Shown: piece by piece, positions 1 through 9,238 of the stretch
Numbering within the stretch: the first letter of the stretch is position 1
Layout of the letters: every line of letters starts with the position of its first letter
Assembly: GCA_002387205.1 (NCBI GenBank)
Contig: DGLA01000024.1
Location: 46,602 to 110,601 of the forward strand
Source: Stutzerimonas stutzeri
Lineage (GTDB): Bacteria > Pseudomonadota > Gammaproteobacteria > Pseudomonadales > Pseudomonadaceae
Direction of reading: 5' to 3'
Length of the DNA stretch: 64,000 bases
Position numbers and translations under genes: made by a program
The notes under the pieces: model-generated
Database searches by the model: none
What the model saw: the letters and a program-made list of their open reading frames with translations, nothing else
Told to the model about the DNA's origin: nothing

Positions 1-1040
1 GCACCACCGGCGTGGCCAAGGGCGCGATGCTGACCCATGGCAACCTGGTAGCCAACATGCAGCAGGTGCGCGCCAACATGCAGCAGCTGGACGAGCAAGG
101 ACATACGATCATCAAGGAAGGGCAGGAGATCATGATCGCGCCCTTGCCGCTGTACCACATCTATGCCTTCACGGTGAATTGCATGTGCATGATGGTGACC
201 GGCAACCACAATGTGCTGATCACCAATCCGCGTGATATCGAAGGCTTCGTCAGGGAGCTGCAGAAATGGCAGTTCACCGGTTTCCTGGGGCTGAACACCC
301 TGTTTGTTGCGCTGATGTCCCACCCGGACTTCAAGAAGATCGATTTCTCCAAGCTCAAGGGCACCAACTCCGGAGGCACGGCGCTGGTGTCCGCGGTTGC
401 CGAGCGCTGGAAGAAGATCACCGGCGTCACGGTGACGGAGGGTTACGGGCTGACCGAGACGTCTCCTGTGGTCTGCGCCAACCCGCATGGAGACCGGTCG
501 CGTCTGGGCAGTGTTGGCCTGCCGGTGCCGGGCACCGGGCTTAAAGTCATCGACGACGACGGCCAGGAGCTCCCGCTCGGCGAGCGCGGGGAACTCTGCG
601 TCAAGGGTCCGCAAGTCATGAAGGGCTACTGGCAGCGTCCGGAAGCCACTGCCGAGGTGCTCGACGAACAGGGCTGGCTGAAGACAGGAGATATTGCGGT
701 GATCGACGAAGAGGGTTTCGTGCATATCGTCGACCGCAAGAAAGACCTGATCATCGTGTCGGGCTTCAATGTCTATCCCAACGAAATCGAAGACGTGGTG
801 ATGGCGCACCCGAAGGTAGCTGCCTGCGCCGCGGTCGGCGTACCCGATGAGCGATCCGGCGAAGCGGTGAAGCTGTTCGTGGTGCGCAGTGACGCGAGCC
901 TGTCAGTCGAGGATCTCCAGGCATACTGCCGGGAGAACTTCACCGGCTACAAGATTCCTCGACACATCGTGTTCCGGGATTCGCTGCCCATGACGCCGGT
1001 GGGCAAGATCCTGCGGCGGGAGCTGCGTGATCAGGCGTAA
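1..1040 (+). CDS. fadD2: Long-chain acyl-CoA ligase FadD2 (5'-truncated by window edge)
   Basis: Activates long-chain fatty acids to acyl-CoA (ATP to AMP + PPi) at the inner membrane as the entry step of beta-oxidation. The reading frame is open from base 3 and starts inside the AMP-binding P-loop (TTGVAKGAML), so about 40% of the protein lies upstream of the window. Visible motifs are GYGLTETSP, GWLKTGDIA, the fatty-acid signature DRKKDLIIVSGFNVYPNE and the C-terminal GKILRREL with the catalytic lysine. It is followed at 200 bp by a second ligase in the same orientation. That matches the P. aeruginosa fadD2-fadD1 order, which is why I use the symbol fadD2; assignment by position is inference. 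Confidence 0.93.
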   Translation, partial: TTGVAKGAMLTHGNLVANMQQVRANMQQLDEQGHTIIKEGQEIMIAPLPLYHIYAFTVNCMCMMVTGNHNVLITNPRDIEGFVRELQKWQFTGFLGLNTLFVALMSHPDFKKIDFSKLKGTNSGGTALVSAVAERWKKITGVTVTEGYGLTETSPVVCANPHGDRSRLGSVGLPVPGTGLKVIDDDGQELPLGERGELCVKGPQVMKGYWQRPEATAEVLDEQGWLKTGDIAVIDEEGFVHIVDRKKDLIIVSGFNVYPNEIEDVVMAHPKVAACAAVGVPDERSGEAVKLFVVRSDASLSVEDLQAYCRENFTGYKIPRHIVFRDSLPMTPVGKILRRELRDQA

Positions 1041-1131
1041 CCAGACCTGCCAAAAAGATGCCCTGCGCGTGACCGCTCGCCTGTTGTCGGTCACTTTATG
1101 TCTGACTAACGCTGTTCGGACCCTGTTCGGC

Positions 1132-1145
1132 CAGTTTCAAAACTG
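1132..1145. promoter_or_regulatory. Inverted repeat upstream of fadD1
   Basis: CAGTTT-CA-AAACTG is a perfect 6-bp dyad with a 2-bp centre, located 97 bp before the fadD1 start in the 200-bp fadD2-fadD1 gap. It has no following T-run, so an operator is more likely than a terminator. The half-sites are in the reverse order to the PsrA consensus (GAAAC...GTTTC), so I do not name the regulator. Confidence 0.3.
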
Positions 1146-1241
1146 CTAACCTCGAATCCGCTTTTGGCCGGATATCCCGTACAAAACACAACAAAACAGC
1201 TGCCATATGCAGTAAAGCTGTCGCTTAGGAGTGGGGGTTAC

Positions 1242-2930
1242 ATGACCGATAACTTCTGGAAGGATAAGTATCCTGTCGGGATCAAAAGCGAAATCAATCC
1301 CGATGAGTACCAGAATATTCAGGCTGTGCTCAGACAGTCGTGTGAGCAATACGCGGACAAGCCAGCCTTCAGCAATCTCGGCAAGACCCTGACCTACGCT
1401 GAGCTGTACAAACTGTCCGGGGAATTCGCAGCCTACCTCCAGCAAAGTACAGATCTGCAGCCGGGCGATCGAATTGCGGTACAGCTACCCAACCTCATCC
1501 AGTATCCCATCGTGGTGTTCGGCGCCATGCGGGCCGGTCTCATCGTGGTCAACACCAACCCGCTGTATACCGCGCGGGAGATGGAACACCAGTTCAATGA
1601 CTCCGGTGCCAAGGCGCTGGTATGCCTGGCGAACATGGCTCATCTGGCCGAGGACGTGCTGCCGAAAACCGGCATCCGTCATGTCGTGATAACCGAAGTC
1701 GGCGACATGCTGCCTGCCATCAAGCGCATGCTGGTCAACGCTGTCGTCAAGCATGTGAAAAAAATGGTCCCGGCGTATAACCTGCCGAGGGCGGTCAAGT
1801 TCAACGATGCCATGGCGCTCGGACGGGGCAAGGCGGCACGTGAGGCCAATCCGGCAAGTGACGAGGTTGCTGTGCTGCAATACACAGGCGGCACTACCGG
1901 CGTTGCCAAGGGTGCAATGCTGACCCACCGCAACATCGTCGCCAACATGTTGCAATGCCGCGCGCTGATGGGCTCGGAGCTAGGCGTGGGTTGCGAAACC
2001 ATGGTCGCGCCCCTGCCGCTCTACCACATCTATGCGTTCACCTTTCATTGCATGACCATGATGCTGATCGGCGCCCACAACGTGCTGATCACAAACCCGC
2101 GTGACCTGCCGACCTTCGTCAAGGATCTGGGCAAGTACCGCTTCACCGGCTTCGTCGGGCTCAACACGCTATTCGTGGCACTGTGCAATAACGAAGAGTT
2201 TCGCAAGCTGGATTTCTCCTCGCTGAAAGCCACATTTTCCGGCGGCATGGCGCTGCAGCTGGCGGCAGCCGAGCGCTGGCAGCAGGTGACTGGATGCGAA
2301 ATCTGCGAAGGTTTCGGTATGACGGAAACCAGCCCGGTGGTTTCCGTCAACCCGTTCGGCGCTATTCAGATCGGCACTATCGGGATCCCGATGCCTTCGA
2401 CCCTGTGCAAGGTCATCGACGATGAGGGCAATGATCTGCCCATGGGCGCCATTGGCGAACTCTGCGTCAAGGGCCCGCAGGTGATGAAGGGCTACTGGCA
2501 GCGCCAGGACGCTACCGACGAAATCCTCGATGCGGACGGCTGGTTGAAGACCGGTGACATCGGTGTGATTCAGGATGATGGCTACATGCGCATCGTCGAC
2601 CGCAAGAAGGACATGATTCTGGTGTCCGGCTTCAATGTGTATCCCAACGAACTGGAAGACGTGCTCGCGACGCTGCCTGGCGTCCTGCAATGTGCCGCCA
2701 TCGGTGTGCCGGACGAGAAGTCGGGCGAGGCGATCAAACTGTTCGTGGTGGTCAAGCCGGGGGAAAGCCTGACCAAGGAACAGGTCATGCAGCACATGCA
2801 TGACAACGTCACAGGATACAAGCGACCCAAGACCGTCGAGTTCCGCGACAGCCTGCCAACGACCAACGTCGGCAAGATCCTGCGACGTGAATTGCGCGAC
2901 GAGGAACTGCGAAAGCTCGGGAAGAAATAG
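1242..2930 (+). CDS. fadD1: Long-chain acyl-CoA ligase FadD1
   Basis: 562-aa acyl-CoA synthetase, full length for FadD. The ATG at 1242 is chosen because it follows a strong ribosome site (TTAGGAG) and gives the usual N-terminus MTDNFWKDKYP; an open frame continues to 1164 without such support. Motifs: P-loop YTGGTTGVAKGAMLTHRN near residues 213-230, GFGMTETSP, GWLKTGDIG near 430, FACS signature DRKKDMILVSGFNVYPNE near 448-465, and GKILRRELR with the catalytic lysine near the end. Membrane-associated activation of fatty acids for beta-oxidation. It is closely similar to the preceding ligase, an old tandem duplication also present in P. aeruginosa (PA3300/PA3299). Confidence 0.96.
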   Translation: MTDNFWKDKYPVGIKSEINPDEYQNIQAVLRQSCEQYADKPAFSNLGKTLTYAELYKLSGEFAAYLQQSTDLQPGDRIAVQLPNLIQYPIVVFGAMRAGLIVVNTNPLYTAREMEHQFNDSGAKALVCLANMAHLAEDVLPKTGIRHVVITEVGDMLPAIKRMLVNAVVKHVKKMVPAYNLPRAVKFNDAMALGRGKAAREANPASDEVAVLQYTGGTTGVAKGAMLTHRNIVANMLQCRALMGSELGVGCETMVAPLPLYHIYAFTFHCMTMMLIGAHNVLITNPRDLPTFVKDLGKYRFTGFVGLNTLFVALCNNEEFRKLDFSSLKATFSGGMALQLAAAERWQQVTGCEICEGFGMTETSPVVSVNPFGAIQIGTIGIPMPSTLCKVIDDEGNDLPMGAIGELCVKGPQVMKGYWQRQDATDEILDADGWLKTGDIGVIQDDGYMRIVDRKKDMILVSGFNVYPNELEDVLATLPGVLQCAAIGVPDEKSGEAIKLFVVVKPGESLTKEQVMQHMHDNVTGYKRPKTVEFRDSLPTTNVGKILRRELRDEELRKLGKK

Positions 2931-3082
2931 CGTTGCGTCCTTAGCGAGCCGGCCTTGCGAGAGGTCTACGCACCAAGCGCTTGCCATCGAAGAAAACCGG
3001 TTCGGTTGCGAATTCTGCCCGAGGGTGCTGTTGCGTACGGCGCTTGTGCCTGTACTGCCTAGCTTCTGCTCGCTAGATTTAC

Positions 3083-3102
3083 GTGGGCTGCGGGCAGCCC
3101 AC
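3083..3102. repeat. Perfect hairpin, 9-bp arms
   Basis: GTGGGCTGC-GG-GCAGCCCAC is a perfect inverted repeat with a 2-nt centre, 153 bp after the fadD1 stop. It lacks a T-run on either strand. It may be a factor-assisted fadD1 terminator or a REP-like palindrome. Confidence 0.5.
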
Positions 3103-3193
3103 CTCAGATACTGCCCGAGACTGATCGTTATGCCAGCGCTCCCGGCGCTCGCAACTTCGTATCCTTGCCCTTGAAGGCCAAAAACCCCGCACA

Positions 3194-3212
3194 GGTGCAT
3201 GGCCCATGCACC
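3194..3212. repeat. Perfect 19-bp palindrome
   Basis: GGTGCATGG-C-CCATGCACC is a perfect palindrome around a single base. It lies 92 bp after the first hairpin and 213 bp before the chemoreceptor start. Function unknown; it could be an operator or a remnant of a repeat element. Confidence 0.5.
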
Positions 3213-3424
3213 GGCTGCCCGGCCGTTTTCAGAGTCCGCCTGCAGATTGATCCAGGCCTGCGCTTGGCCGAGCGAAGTGGATAGTTGATCAAGGCTTAGC
3301 CGATCGACCTTTCTCGTCGACACCTTCACTAACACGCTTACATGCGGCGTTATGCAGCTGTCTGGCGCCCTTGCCAATGATCACAATGGCAGCATTAATC
3401 CATGGAAAGAGTGGGGTCTAGCAG

Positions 3425-5110
3425 ATGATTTCGAATCTACGGATGAAGCTGAAATTGCTGCTGTTGGGGTTGGTGCCGACCCTGTTGCTTGCAGCGGTCA
3501 TGAGCGGTGTTGCCGTATACGAACTTCATGATCTGGCAAACCAGCAGGAGGCCCAGACTCGTGAAAGCCTGACGCGGGATCGGCGCGCCGAGCTTCGGCA
3601 ATATGTCGAGATTGCCCGTAACGCGATCGGTGCACTCTATGACCGCTCCGAGGATGGCGACCTGGCGGCGCGGGCCGAGGCTGTGCGCGTGCTCGAACGC
3701 CTCTCATACGGTACCGAGGGTTATTTCTGGGGCTACGACGACCAGGCCATAAGGGTGCTGCAGGGCAACACCCGGGACAAGATCGGCCAGAGCTTCCATG
3801 ACTACCAGGACCCCAACGGTGTCTACGCCATCCGAGATCTGGTGAAGGCGGCCCAGAACGGTACGCACTACGTCGACTACAGCTTTGAAACGCCAGGCAG
3901 CAAGGCCATCGTCCCCAAGGTCGGCTATGCCGAATACCTGCCTAAATGGAAGCTGGTGTTTGGTACTTCACTGAATCTCGGTGGCGTCGAGCGCGATGTG
4001 CAGGCGGCACGTGCCGCGTTTCAGGAGCGTATCGATCGACTGACGACCATCATGCTCGGCTCAGCCGGGGCATTGCTGATACTGGTTGCTGGAGTCGCGC
4101 TGTTCCTGAGCAATGCCATCCTGAGGCCGTTGTTATTGCTCAAGCATAATCTTGACGACATGGCTGCAGGCGACGGCGACCTGACCCACCGCCTGCCAGT
4201 CACCAGCCGCGATGAACTGGGCGAATTGGCGTCCTCTTTCAACCGTTTCGTCGAAAAGATCCACAGCCTTGTCTCGCAGGTAGCCAGCACTACCGCCCAG
4301 CTGGCCGGTCTGGTGACCTCGGTGGCAGAGCAGGCGAGTCGATCCGAAGTCGCAATGTCTCGCCAGCGCCACGAGACCGATCAGGTAGCCACCGCCATCA
4401 ATGAGATGTCCGCCGCTGCGAACGAAGTCGCCATGAGCGCTCAACGTGCGGCCGAGGCGGCTCGGGAGACCGATCGGCAGGGTGGGTCCGCCAAGCGTGT
4501 TGTCGACAGCAGCATCCAGCAAATCCATGACCTGGTCGGTGAGTTGCGTGACAGTGGGCAGTCGTTGAACGGACTGCAGCACGACGTTCAAGGCATCGTC
4601 GGTGTGCTCGATGTGATTCGGGCCATCGCCGAGCAGACCAACCTGCTGGCGCTCAATGCCGCCATCGAAGCCGCCAGGGCCGGCGAGGCGGGCCGCGGCT
4701 TTGCTGTGGTCGCTGACGAGGTGCGTGCACTGGCAAGCCGCACCCAGCAAAGCACGGGCGAGATTCAGGGAATGATCGATCGGCTGCAGAACGCTACCAG
4801 CCATACCGTGACGACTATGCTGCGGGCCGGCGAGAAGGGTGAAGCCACGCGGGAGCAGGCCAACCAGGCCGGCGAATCACTGGATGCCATCTCGGCGCTG
4901 ATCGGTACGATCAACTCCATGAATGCGCAGATTGCCAGCGCCGCCGAAGAGCAGACCGCTGTGGCGGAGGAAATCAACCGCAGCGTCCATCACATTGCCG
5001 ACGCCGTGGATGGCGTGGCCAAGGACGCAGCGCAGGGCGCACAGACCTCACGCGAGCTCAACGCCCTGGCGGACAGCTTGCAGCGACTGGTTGGGCAGTT
5101 CCGCATCTAG
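3425..5110 (+). CDS. Methyl-accepting chemotaxis protein with a Cache sensor domain
   Basis: 561-aa inner-membrane chemoreceptor. The order is: TM1 about residues 10-30; a periplasmic single-Cache (sCache_2-like) domain about 40-195 with EGYFWGYDD and DPNGVYAIRDLVKAA segments; TM2 about 206-229; HAMP about 228-282; and a long coiled-coil signalling domain whose conserved hairpin (EQTNLLALNAAIEAARAGE, then GRGFAVVADEVRALA) lies near 402-440. It ends in VGQFRI with no CheR-tethering pentapeptide. sCache_2 receptors of pseudomonads often sense small carboxylates (P. putida McpP, P. aeruginosa CtpM), which is a family-level suggestion only. It is convergent with another chemoreceptor. Confidence 0.93.
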   Translation: MISNLRMKLKLLLLGLVPTLLLAAVMSGVAVYELHDLANQQEAQTRESLTRDRRAELRQYVEIARNAIGALYDRSEDGDLAARAEAVRVLERLSYGTEGYFWGYDDQAIRVLQGNTRDKIGQSFHDYQDPNGVYAIRDLVKAAQNGTHYVDYSFETPGSKAIVPKVGYAEYLPKWKLVFGTSLNLGGVERDVQAARAAFQERIDRLTTIMLGSAGALLILVAGVALFLSNAILRPLLLLKHNLDDMAAGDGDLTHRLPVTSRDELGELASSFNRFVEKIHSLVSQVASTTAQLAGLVTSVAEQASRSEVAMSRQRHETDQVATAINEMSAAANEVAMSAQRAAEAARETDRQGGSAKRVVDSSIQQIHDLVGELRDSGQSLNGLQHDVQGIVGVLDVIRAIAEQTNLLALNAAIEAARAGEAGRGFAVVADEVRALASRTQQSTGEIQGMIDRLQNATSHTVTTMLRAGEKGEATREQANQAGESLDAISALIGTINSMNAQIASAAEEQTAVAEEINRSVHHIADAVDGVAKDAAQGAQTSRELNALADSLQRLVGQFRI

Positions 5111-5200
5111 CGTTGCGGGTACATGAGCCTGGTTCGGCCGCTGCGGCACCGAACCGGGCAGGGAGGCATGGCGAGCCTTGCCAGGCGCCCGCCGCGGTGA

Positions 5201-7145
5201 CTAGCTGAAGCGGTTGACCTCATGGTCCAGCGAGTCAGCCAGGCGCTTCAGCTGATGGGCGGTATTGGCCAGTTCGGCGCCGGCTTTTCGTCGGGGACTG
5301 GTTGTCCTGCGCAACGGTATGAAGGTCCTGGCTGAGCACCGCGGCGGTGGCGCTCTGCTCGCTGGTCGCGCGGGCGATATCGGCGAACTGATCGAGCGTC
5401 TGCGCGGTGTGCGTCTGGATGTCATCGAGGGTCGCGGCGACCTTGCCGTTGAGTGCCAGCCCTTGCTCCATCAAACGGTTGCCCTCATCGATGGAGGTCA
5501 TCGCCTGGTTTGTTTCATCCTGGACCGACTGGATCACCTCGGTAATCTCCCGCGTGGCCTGGCTGGTGCGAGCCGCCAGGCTGCGAACCTCATCGGCTAC
5601 CACGGCGAAGCCACGACCCTGTTCTCCGGCACGTGCCGCTTCAATGGCCGCGTTGAGAGCCAGGAGATTGGTCTGCTCGGCGATGCCGCTGATGACGCCG
5701 ACGATGCCGCCGATCTGCTGCGAGCGCTCACCGAGGCCGTTGATGACCTGGCCGGTCGTCGACAGCGAGCGGGCGATCTGCTCCAGCGCGCGCGCGGCCG
5801 CGCGCATCGACTCGGCGCCCTCGCGGGTGAGGCTGACGTTCTCGACGGTCAGCTGTTCGGTGCGGTGCATGCCGCTGGCGATTTCACCTGCCGTGGCGCT
5901 GAACTGCTGGACCGCGCTGACCATGGAATCGAGCTGGGTAGCCTGTTCGGCCGAGCGCTGTTCCGTGCCCGTGGCCAGCTTGTTGAGCTGGTCGGCACGC
6001 TGGGTAACGTCGGTGGACGAGGTGCGCACCTTGGCGACCGTAGCAGACAACGATTCGGCCATCTGGTTGAAGGTTGCCGTGAGCGCGCCGATCTCATCCT
6101 GGCGTACGACGGGGACACGCACCTTGAGGTTGCCTTCGCCGAATGCGTGGGCCTGATCCAGCAGGCGGCCAAGCGGGCGCAAGCGCTGGCGAAGCAGGGC
6201 AATGATCGCGGCTACTGCCAGCAGCAGAGCGAGCAGGCTGCCGATCGCCAGTTGTGTCCCGACGCGCCAGATCAAGGCGTCGATTTCGTCTTGCGGCAGG
6301 GTGGCCGCCACGTGGAGGGTTTCCTGCTCGACCGGCGCGGTAAGGCTGACGAATCGCTCATTGCCGTCGCTCCAGGTCAGCGGCTGGTTTGGCTCGGCCT
6401 TGGCGATTCCGGCATCCAACTCATCCAGGGTGCTGGCACCGGCGGGCTTCACCAGCCAGCCGGTGGCGTCGTCACGCACAGCCAGCGAGCCGCCCTCGCC
6501 GATGCGGAACTCGGAGAGCGTCTGGAACTGATCCTGCTGCTCCTGGGTGTAGTCGAAGCCGACATAGAGCACCGCGATCACCTGACCGCTGCTGTCGCGG
6601 ACCGGGGTGTACTGGTTCATGTACTGACGCCCGAACAGCGTCGCGCGGCCAACGTACGGCTGGCCGTTGAGAAGCGGAGCATAGCCGGGGTGCTTGCGGT
6701 CGAGCAGTGTGCCGATGGCCCGCGAGCCGTCTTCCTTTTTGACCGAGGTGGTGATGCGCAGGAAGTCGTCGCCGGTGCGCACGAACACCGTCGCCGCGCC
6801 GCCGGTCAGCTTGGTGAATTCATCGACCAACGCGTAATCGTCGTTCAGGCGCTCGCCGTTCAGGTAGAGCGAGGCTGCCGTTCCGTCGACCGTCAGGCCC
6901 GACTCGAAGCGGCGTTCGAACAGTGTGGCCATGCGTTGGGTGGTGGTACGCAGGGTTTGGTGGAAGCTGGCCAGCTGACCAGCGAGTAGCTGCGCCTCGC
7001 TGGCCAGATGCTGGCGGTGGGCGAGTTCGGTGGACTGGCCGAGCGAGCGCAGGGCGAACAGGCTACTCCCGGCGATGACCACCGCCAGAACGCCGGAAAG
7101 CGCCAAGCCCAACTGGCCGGCAATACCGGAGCGGGTTCCGAACAT
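5201..7145 (-). pseudogene. Methyl-accepting chemotaxis protein, frameshifted near its C-terminus
   Basis: Chemoreceptor with TM1 (about residues 10-32), a periplasmic Cache_3-Cache_2-type domain (RTGDDFLRITTSVKKEDGSR, then YVGRATLFGRQYMNQYTPV), TM2 (about 298-318), HAMP (about 318-372) and a signalling hairpin (EQTNLLALNAAIEAARAGEQ) near 502-540. Start 7145 is preceded by CCTAGGAGTAAGTCA. After VAQDNQSPTK the annotated frame runs into SRRRTGQYRPSAEAPG and stops at 5235. The +1-shifted frame instead reads AGAELANTAHQLKRLADS and LDHEVNRFS, a normal receptor C-terminus, ending at 5201. Removing one A from the AAAA run (plus-strand TTTT at 5285-5288) restores it. The signalling tip is intact, so function may be kept; an assembly error is equally possible. 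Confidence 0.85.
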
Positions 7146-7517
7146 TGACTTACTCCTAGGCGGGACGGGGATCGCGCCGGTTTTTATGGTGAGGACGATT
7201 GCGGCAGGCAAAACAGCAAGGGGGTAGCGCAGGTATCGGCGTGACGGAAGCAGCCTTGAACGTAGCCGACGAGCGTCGCTGTAGGGTACCGGCGAGCCCG
7301 TATAGCCATGGTTGCCTGCAGTTGGCTGTCTTAGCTGTCGTTTCGCTGCAAAACCCGACCGGACCAATGGCAAGCACGACCATCGGCCAGGCGCGAACCG
7401 CCCACAGGCGGGCCGGTCTACCCGCTTATGGCCGCGTCCACTTGATGCCGTAGGGGGACGATGGCGCATGCCATTTTGCGGCCTGCCCATCAATCTCGTT
7501 GCAAGGATGAGTTACCC
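7146..7517. promoter_or_regulatory. Divergent intergenic region, chemoreceptor / aminopeptidase
   Basis: This 372-bp gap must carry the promoters of both divergent genes. In P. aeruginosa the aminopeptidase is quorum-regulated, but I could not identify a convincing lux-type box here. A short dyad ATGGC-GCAT-GCCAT lies near 7462. Nothing else is firm. Confidence 0.35.
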
Positions 7518-9122
7518 ATGCACAAGAAAAACAATGCACGTCGGGTAGTTGCTTCTTTCGCTTTACTGGCTTCCACCGCAGCCTTGGCTGCACCCACCGC
7601 GGAAATCCCCGCGTTCGATGATTACTGGAGCCCCGGCAAGCCCGACTCACGGGTCTGTCGTACTCCACTGCTGGTCGGCACGCCGCTTGGGCTGCCTCGC
7701 TGTATGCAGGCCAGCAACATCATGACGCACCTGCAGAACCTGCAGGACATCGCCTCCCTGAACAATGGCAATCGCGCGTCCGGTCAGCCTGGTTATCAAG
7801 CTTCGGTCGATTACGTGCGAACCACGCTTGAACGCGCCGGCTACCGGGTGAGGGTGCAAACCTTCCCCTTCCTCGCGTTCTACCCTGAGGGGCCTGGTTC
7901 ACTCGCTGCGGTAGCGCCTCAGGCTGCGCAGTACACCTGGGAAGAGGACTTCACCTACGCCGATCAGACCGATCCCGGGACCGTTACCGCCCCGGTCGTT
8001 CCGGTCGATCTCGCGCTCGGTCTCGGCAACACCTCCACCAGCGGGTGTGAGCCGGAAGATTTTGCCGGTTTTCCTGCCGGCGCCATTGCCCTGATGCAGC
8101 GCGGCGACTGCGCGTTCGGCCAGAAGGCGACCAACGCGGCCGCTGCCGGCGCTTCGGGCGCGATCATCTTCAACCAGGGCGATACCGAGGACCGCAAAGG
8201 CCTGCTGGTCGCCACCTTGGGCGAGGATTACGAGGGTGGCATCCCGGTGCTGTTCTCCACCTATGACAACGGCGTGACCTGGGCTGGGACCGATGGGTTG
8301 CAGCTGAGCCTGAATGTCGACGTGGTGCGCGAGCGGACCGAAACCTACAACGTGCTGGCCGAGACCCGTCGGGGCGATCCTGGCAACGTGGTCATGGTCG
8401 GTGCGCATCTGGACTCGGTATTCGAAGGGCCCGGCATCAATGACAACGGTTCCGGCAGCGCCGCGCTGCTGGAGATGGCGACACTGATGAGCCGAGCCTA
8501 TCCGCTGAACAAGGTGCGCTTCGCCTGGTGGGGGGCTGAGGAATCGGGGCTGGTCGGCTCGACCTACTACGTCAACCAACTGCCGGAGGAGGAAAAGCAG
8601 CAGATCAAGGCCTACCTGAACGTCGACATGATCGGCTCGCCGAATTACGCGAACTTCATCTATGACGGCGACGGCTCAGATTTCGGTCTGCAGGGCCCTC
8701 CGGGCTCAGGCGCCATCGAGCGCCTGTTCCGCTCCTACTTCCAGCTGCGCAACGCGCCGTCCGAAGGCACCGAGATCGACTTCCGCTCCGACTATGCGCA
8801 GTTCTTCGATGACGGCATCGCGTTCGGTGGGCTGTTCACCGGTGCCGAAGACATCAAGACCCAAGAGCAGGCCCAGCGCTATGGCGGTAGCGCCGGGCTG
8901 GCATACGATCCGTGCTACCACTCCGAATGCGACGACCTGGGCAACATCTCGACCGAAGCGTTGGAATTGCACGGCGATGCGTTGGCTTTCGCCACCAGCT
9001 GGCTGTCCCTGTCGACCAAGATGATCGACGACGAGATAGCTGAGGCGGCCGATCAGAGCATCGGTACCATGCGCATCCAGCAGGTGCAGGAGAAGTCGCG
9101 CTGGGGTCACTGGATCCGTTAA
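7518..9122 (+). CDS. Secreted M28 aminopeptidase (PaAP-like)
   Basis: 534-aa secreted leucine-preferring zinc aminopeptidase, very like P. aeruginosa PaAP (PA2939) throughout. A signal peptide (MHKKNNARRVVASFALLASTAALAAP) precedes a PA domain about residues 150-270. The M28 domain carries zinc ligands and catalytic residues in GAHLDS (about 294), GINDNGSGS, WGAEESGLVGS (general-base Glu, about 340), DMIGSP (about 370) and YHSECDD (about 467). The ATG at 7518 is chosen because translation from 7461 would bury the signal peptide. PaAP is made as a proenzyme and trimmed at its C-terminus; the C-terminal tail here ends RWGHWIR. It supplies amino acids from extracellular peptides. A terminator follows. 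Confidence 0.95.
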   Translation: MHKKNNARRVVASFALLASTAALAAPTAEIPAFDDYWSPGKPDSRVCRTPLLVGTPLGLPRCMQASNIMTHLQNLQDIASLNNGNRASGQPGYQASVDYVRTTLERAGYRVRVQTFPFLAFYPEGPGSLAAVAPQAAQYTWEEDFTYADQTDPGTVTAPVVPVDLALGLGNTSTSGCEPEDFAGFPAGAIALMQRGDCAFGQKATNAAAAGASGAIIFNQGDTEDRKGLLVATLGEDYEGGIPVLFSTYDNGVTWAGTDGLQLSLNVDVVRERTETYNVLAETRRGDPGNVVMVGAHLDSVFEGPGINDNGSGSAALLEMATLMSRAYPLNKVRFAWWGAEESGLVGSTYYVNQLPEEEKQQIKAYLNVDMIGSPNYANFIYDGDGSDFGLQGPPGSGAIERLFRSYFQLRNAPSEGTEIDFRSDYAQFFDDGIAFGGLFTGAEDIKTQEQAQRYGGSAGLAYDPCYHSECDDLGNISTEALELHGDALAFATSWLSLSTKMIDDEIAEAADQSIGTMRIQQVQEKSRWGHWIR

Positions 9123-9132
9123 CTACCTGAAT

Positions 9133-9160
9133 CCGCGCCGGGCAGCCGGCGCGGTCTTTT
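9133..9160 (+). terminator. Rho-independent terminator after the aminopeptidase
   Basis: CCGCGCCGG-GCAG-CCGGCGCGG is a perfect 9-bp stem with a 4-nt loop, followed by TCTTTT. It starts 11 bp after the aminopeptidase stop and separates it from hrpA. Confidence 0.85.
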
Positions 9161-9238
9161 CCATCAGTCCCTTTCCCTACGGCCAGCCGGCCAAATCTGC
9201 GACAATCGCGCCCCTCACGAAATCGCTTACGGCTGTCC

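Larger units (their letters stand above)
2931..3424. other. Gene-free gap with two perfect inverted repeats
   Basis: This 494-bp stretch holds no convincing gene. A minus-strand open frame crosses it but is mainly the antisense of fadD1. It contains two perfect hairpins, at 3083-3102 and 3194-3212, described separately, and the upstream region of the chemoreceptor. No clear sigma-70 promoter or T-run terminator was recognised. Confidence 0.5.

Noticed and set aside
2169..3377. 402-codon minus-strand open frame
   Set aside because: Most of it is antisense to fadD1; no ribosome site; high-GC DNA yields long shadow frames. The part beyond fadD1 has no recognisable domain.
5131..5155. GGTTCGG...CCGAACC inverted repeat between the convergent chemoreceptors
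   Set aside because: Stem of 7 bp with an 11-nt loop and no T-run; too weak to call a terminator.
5265..6989. 574-codon plus-strand open frame
   Set aside because: Exact antisense of the frameshifted chemoreceptor, whose motifs are unmistakable.
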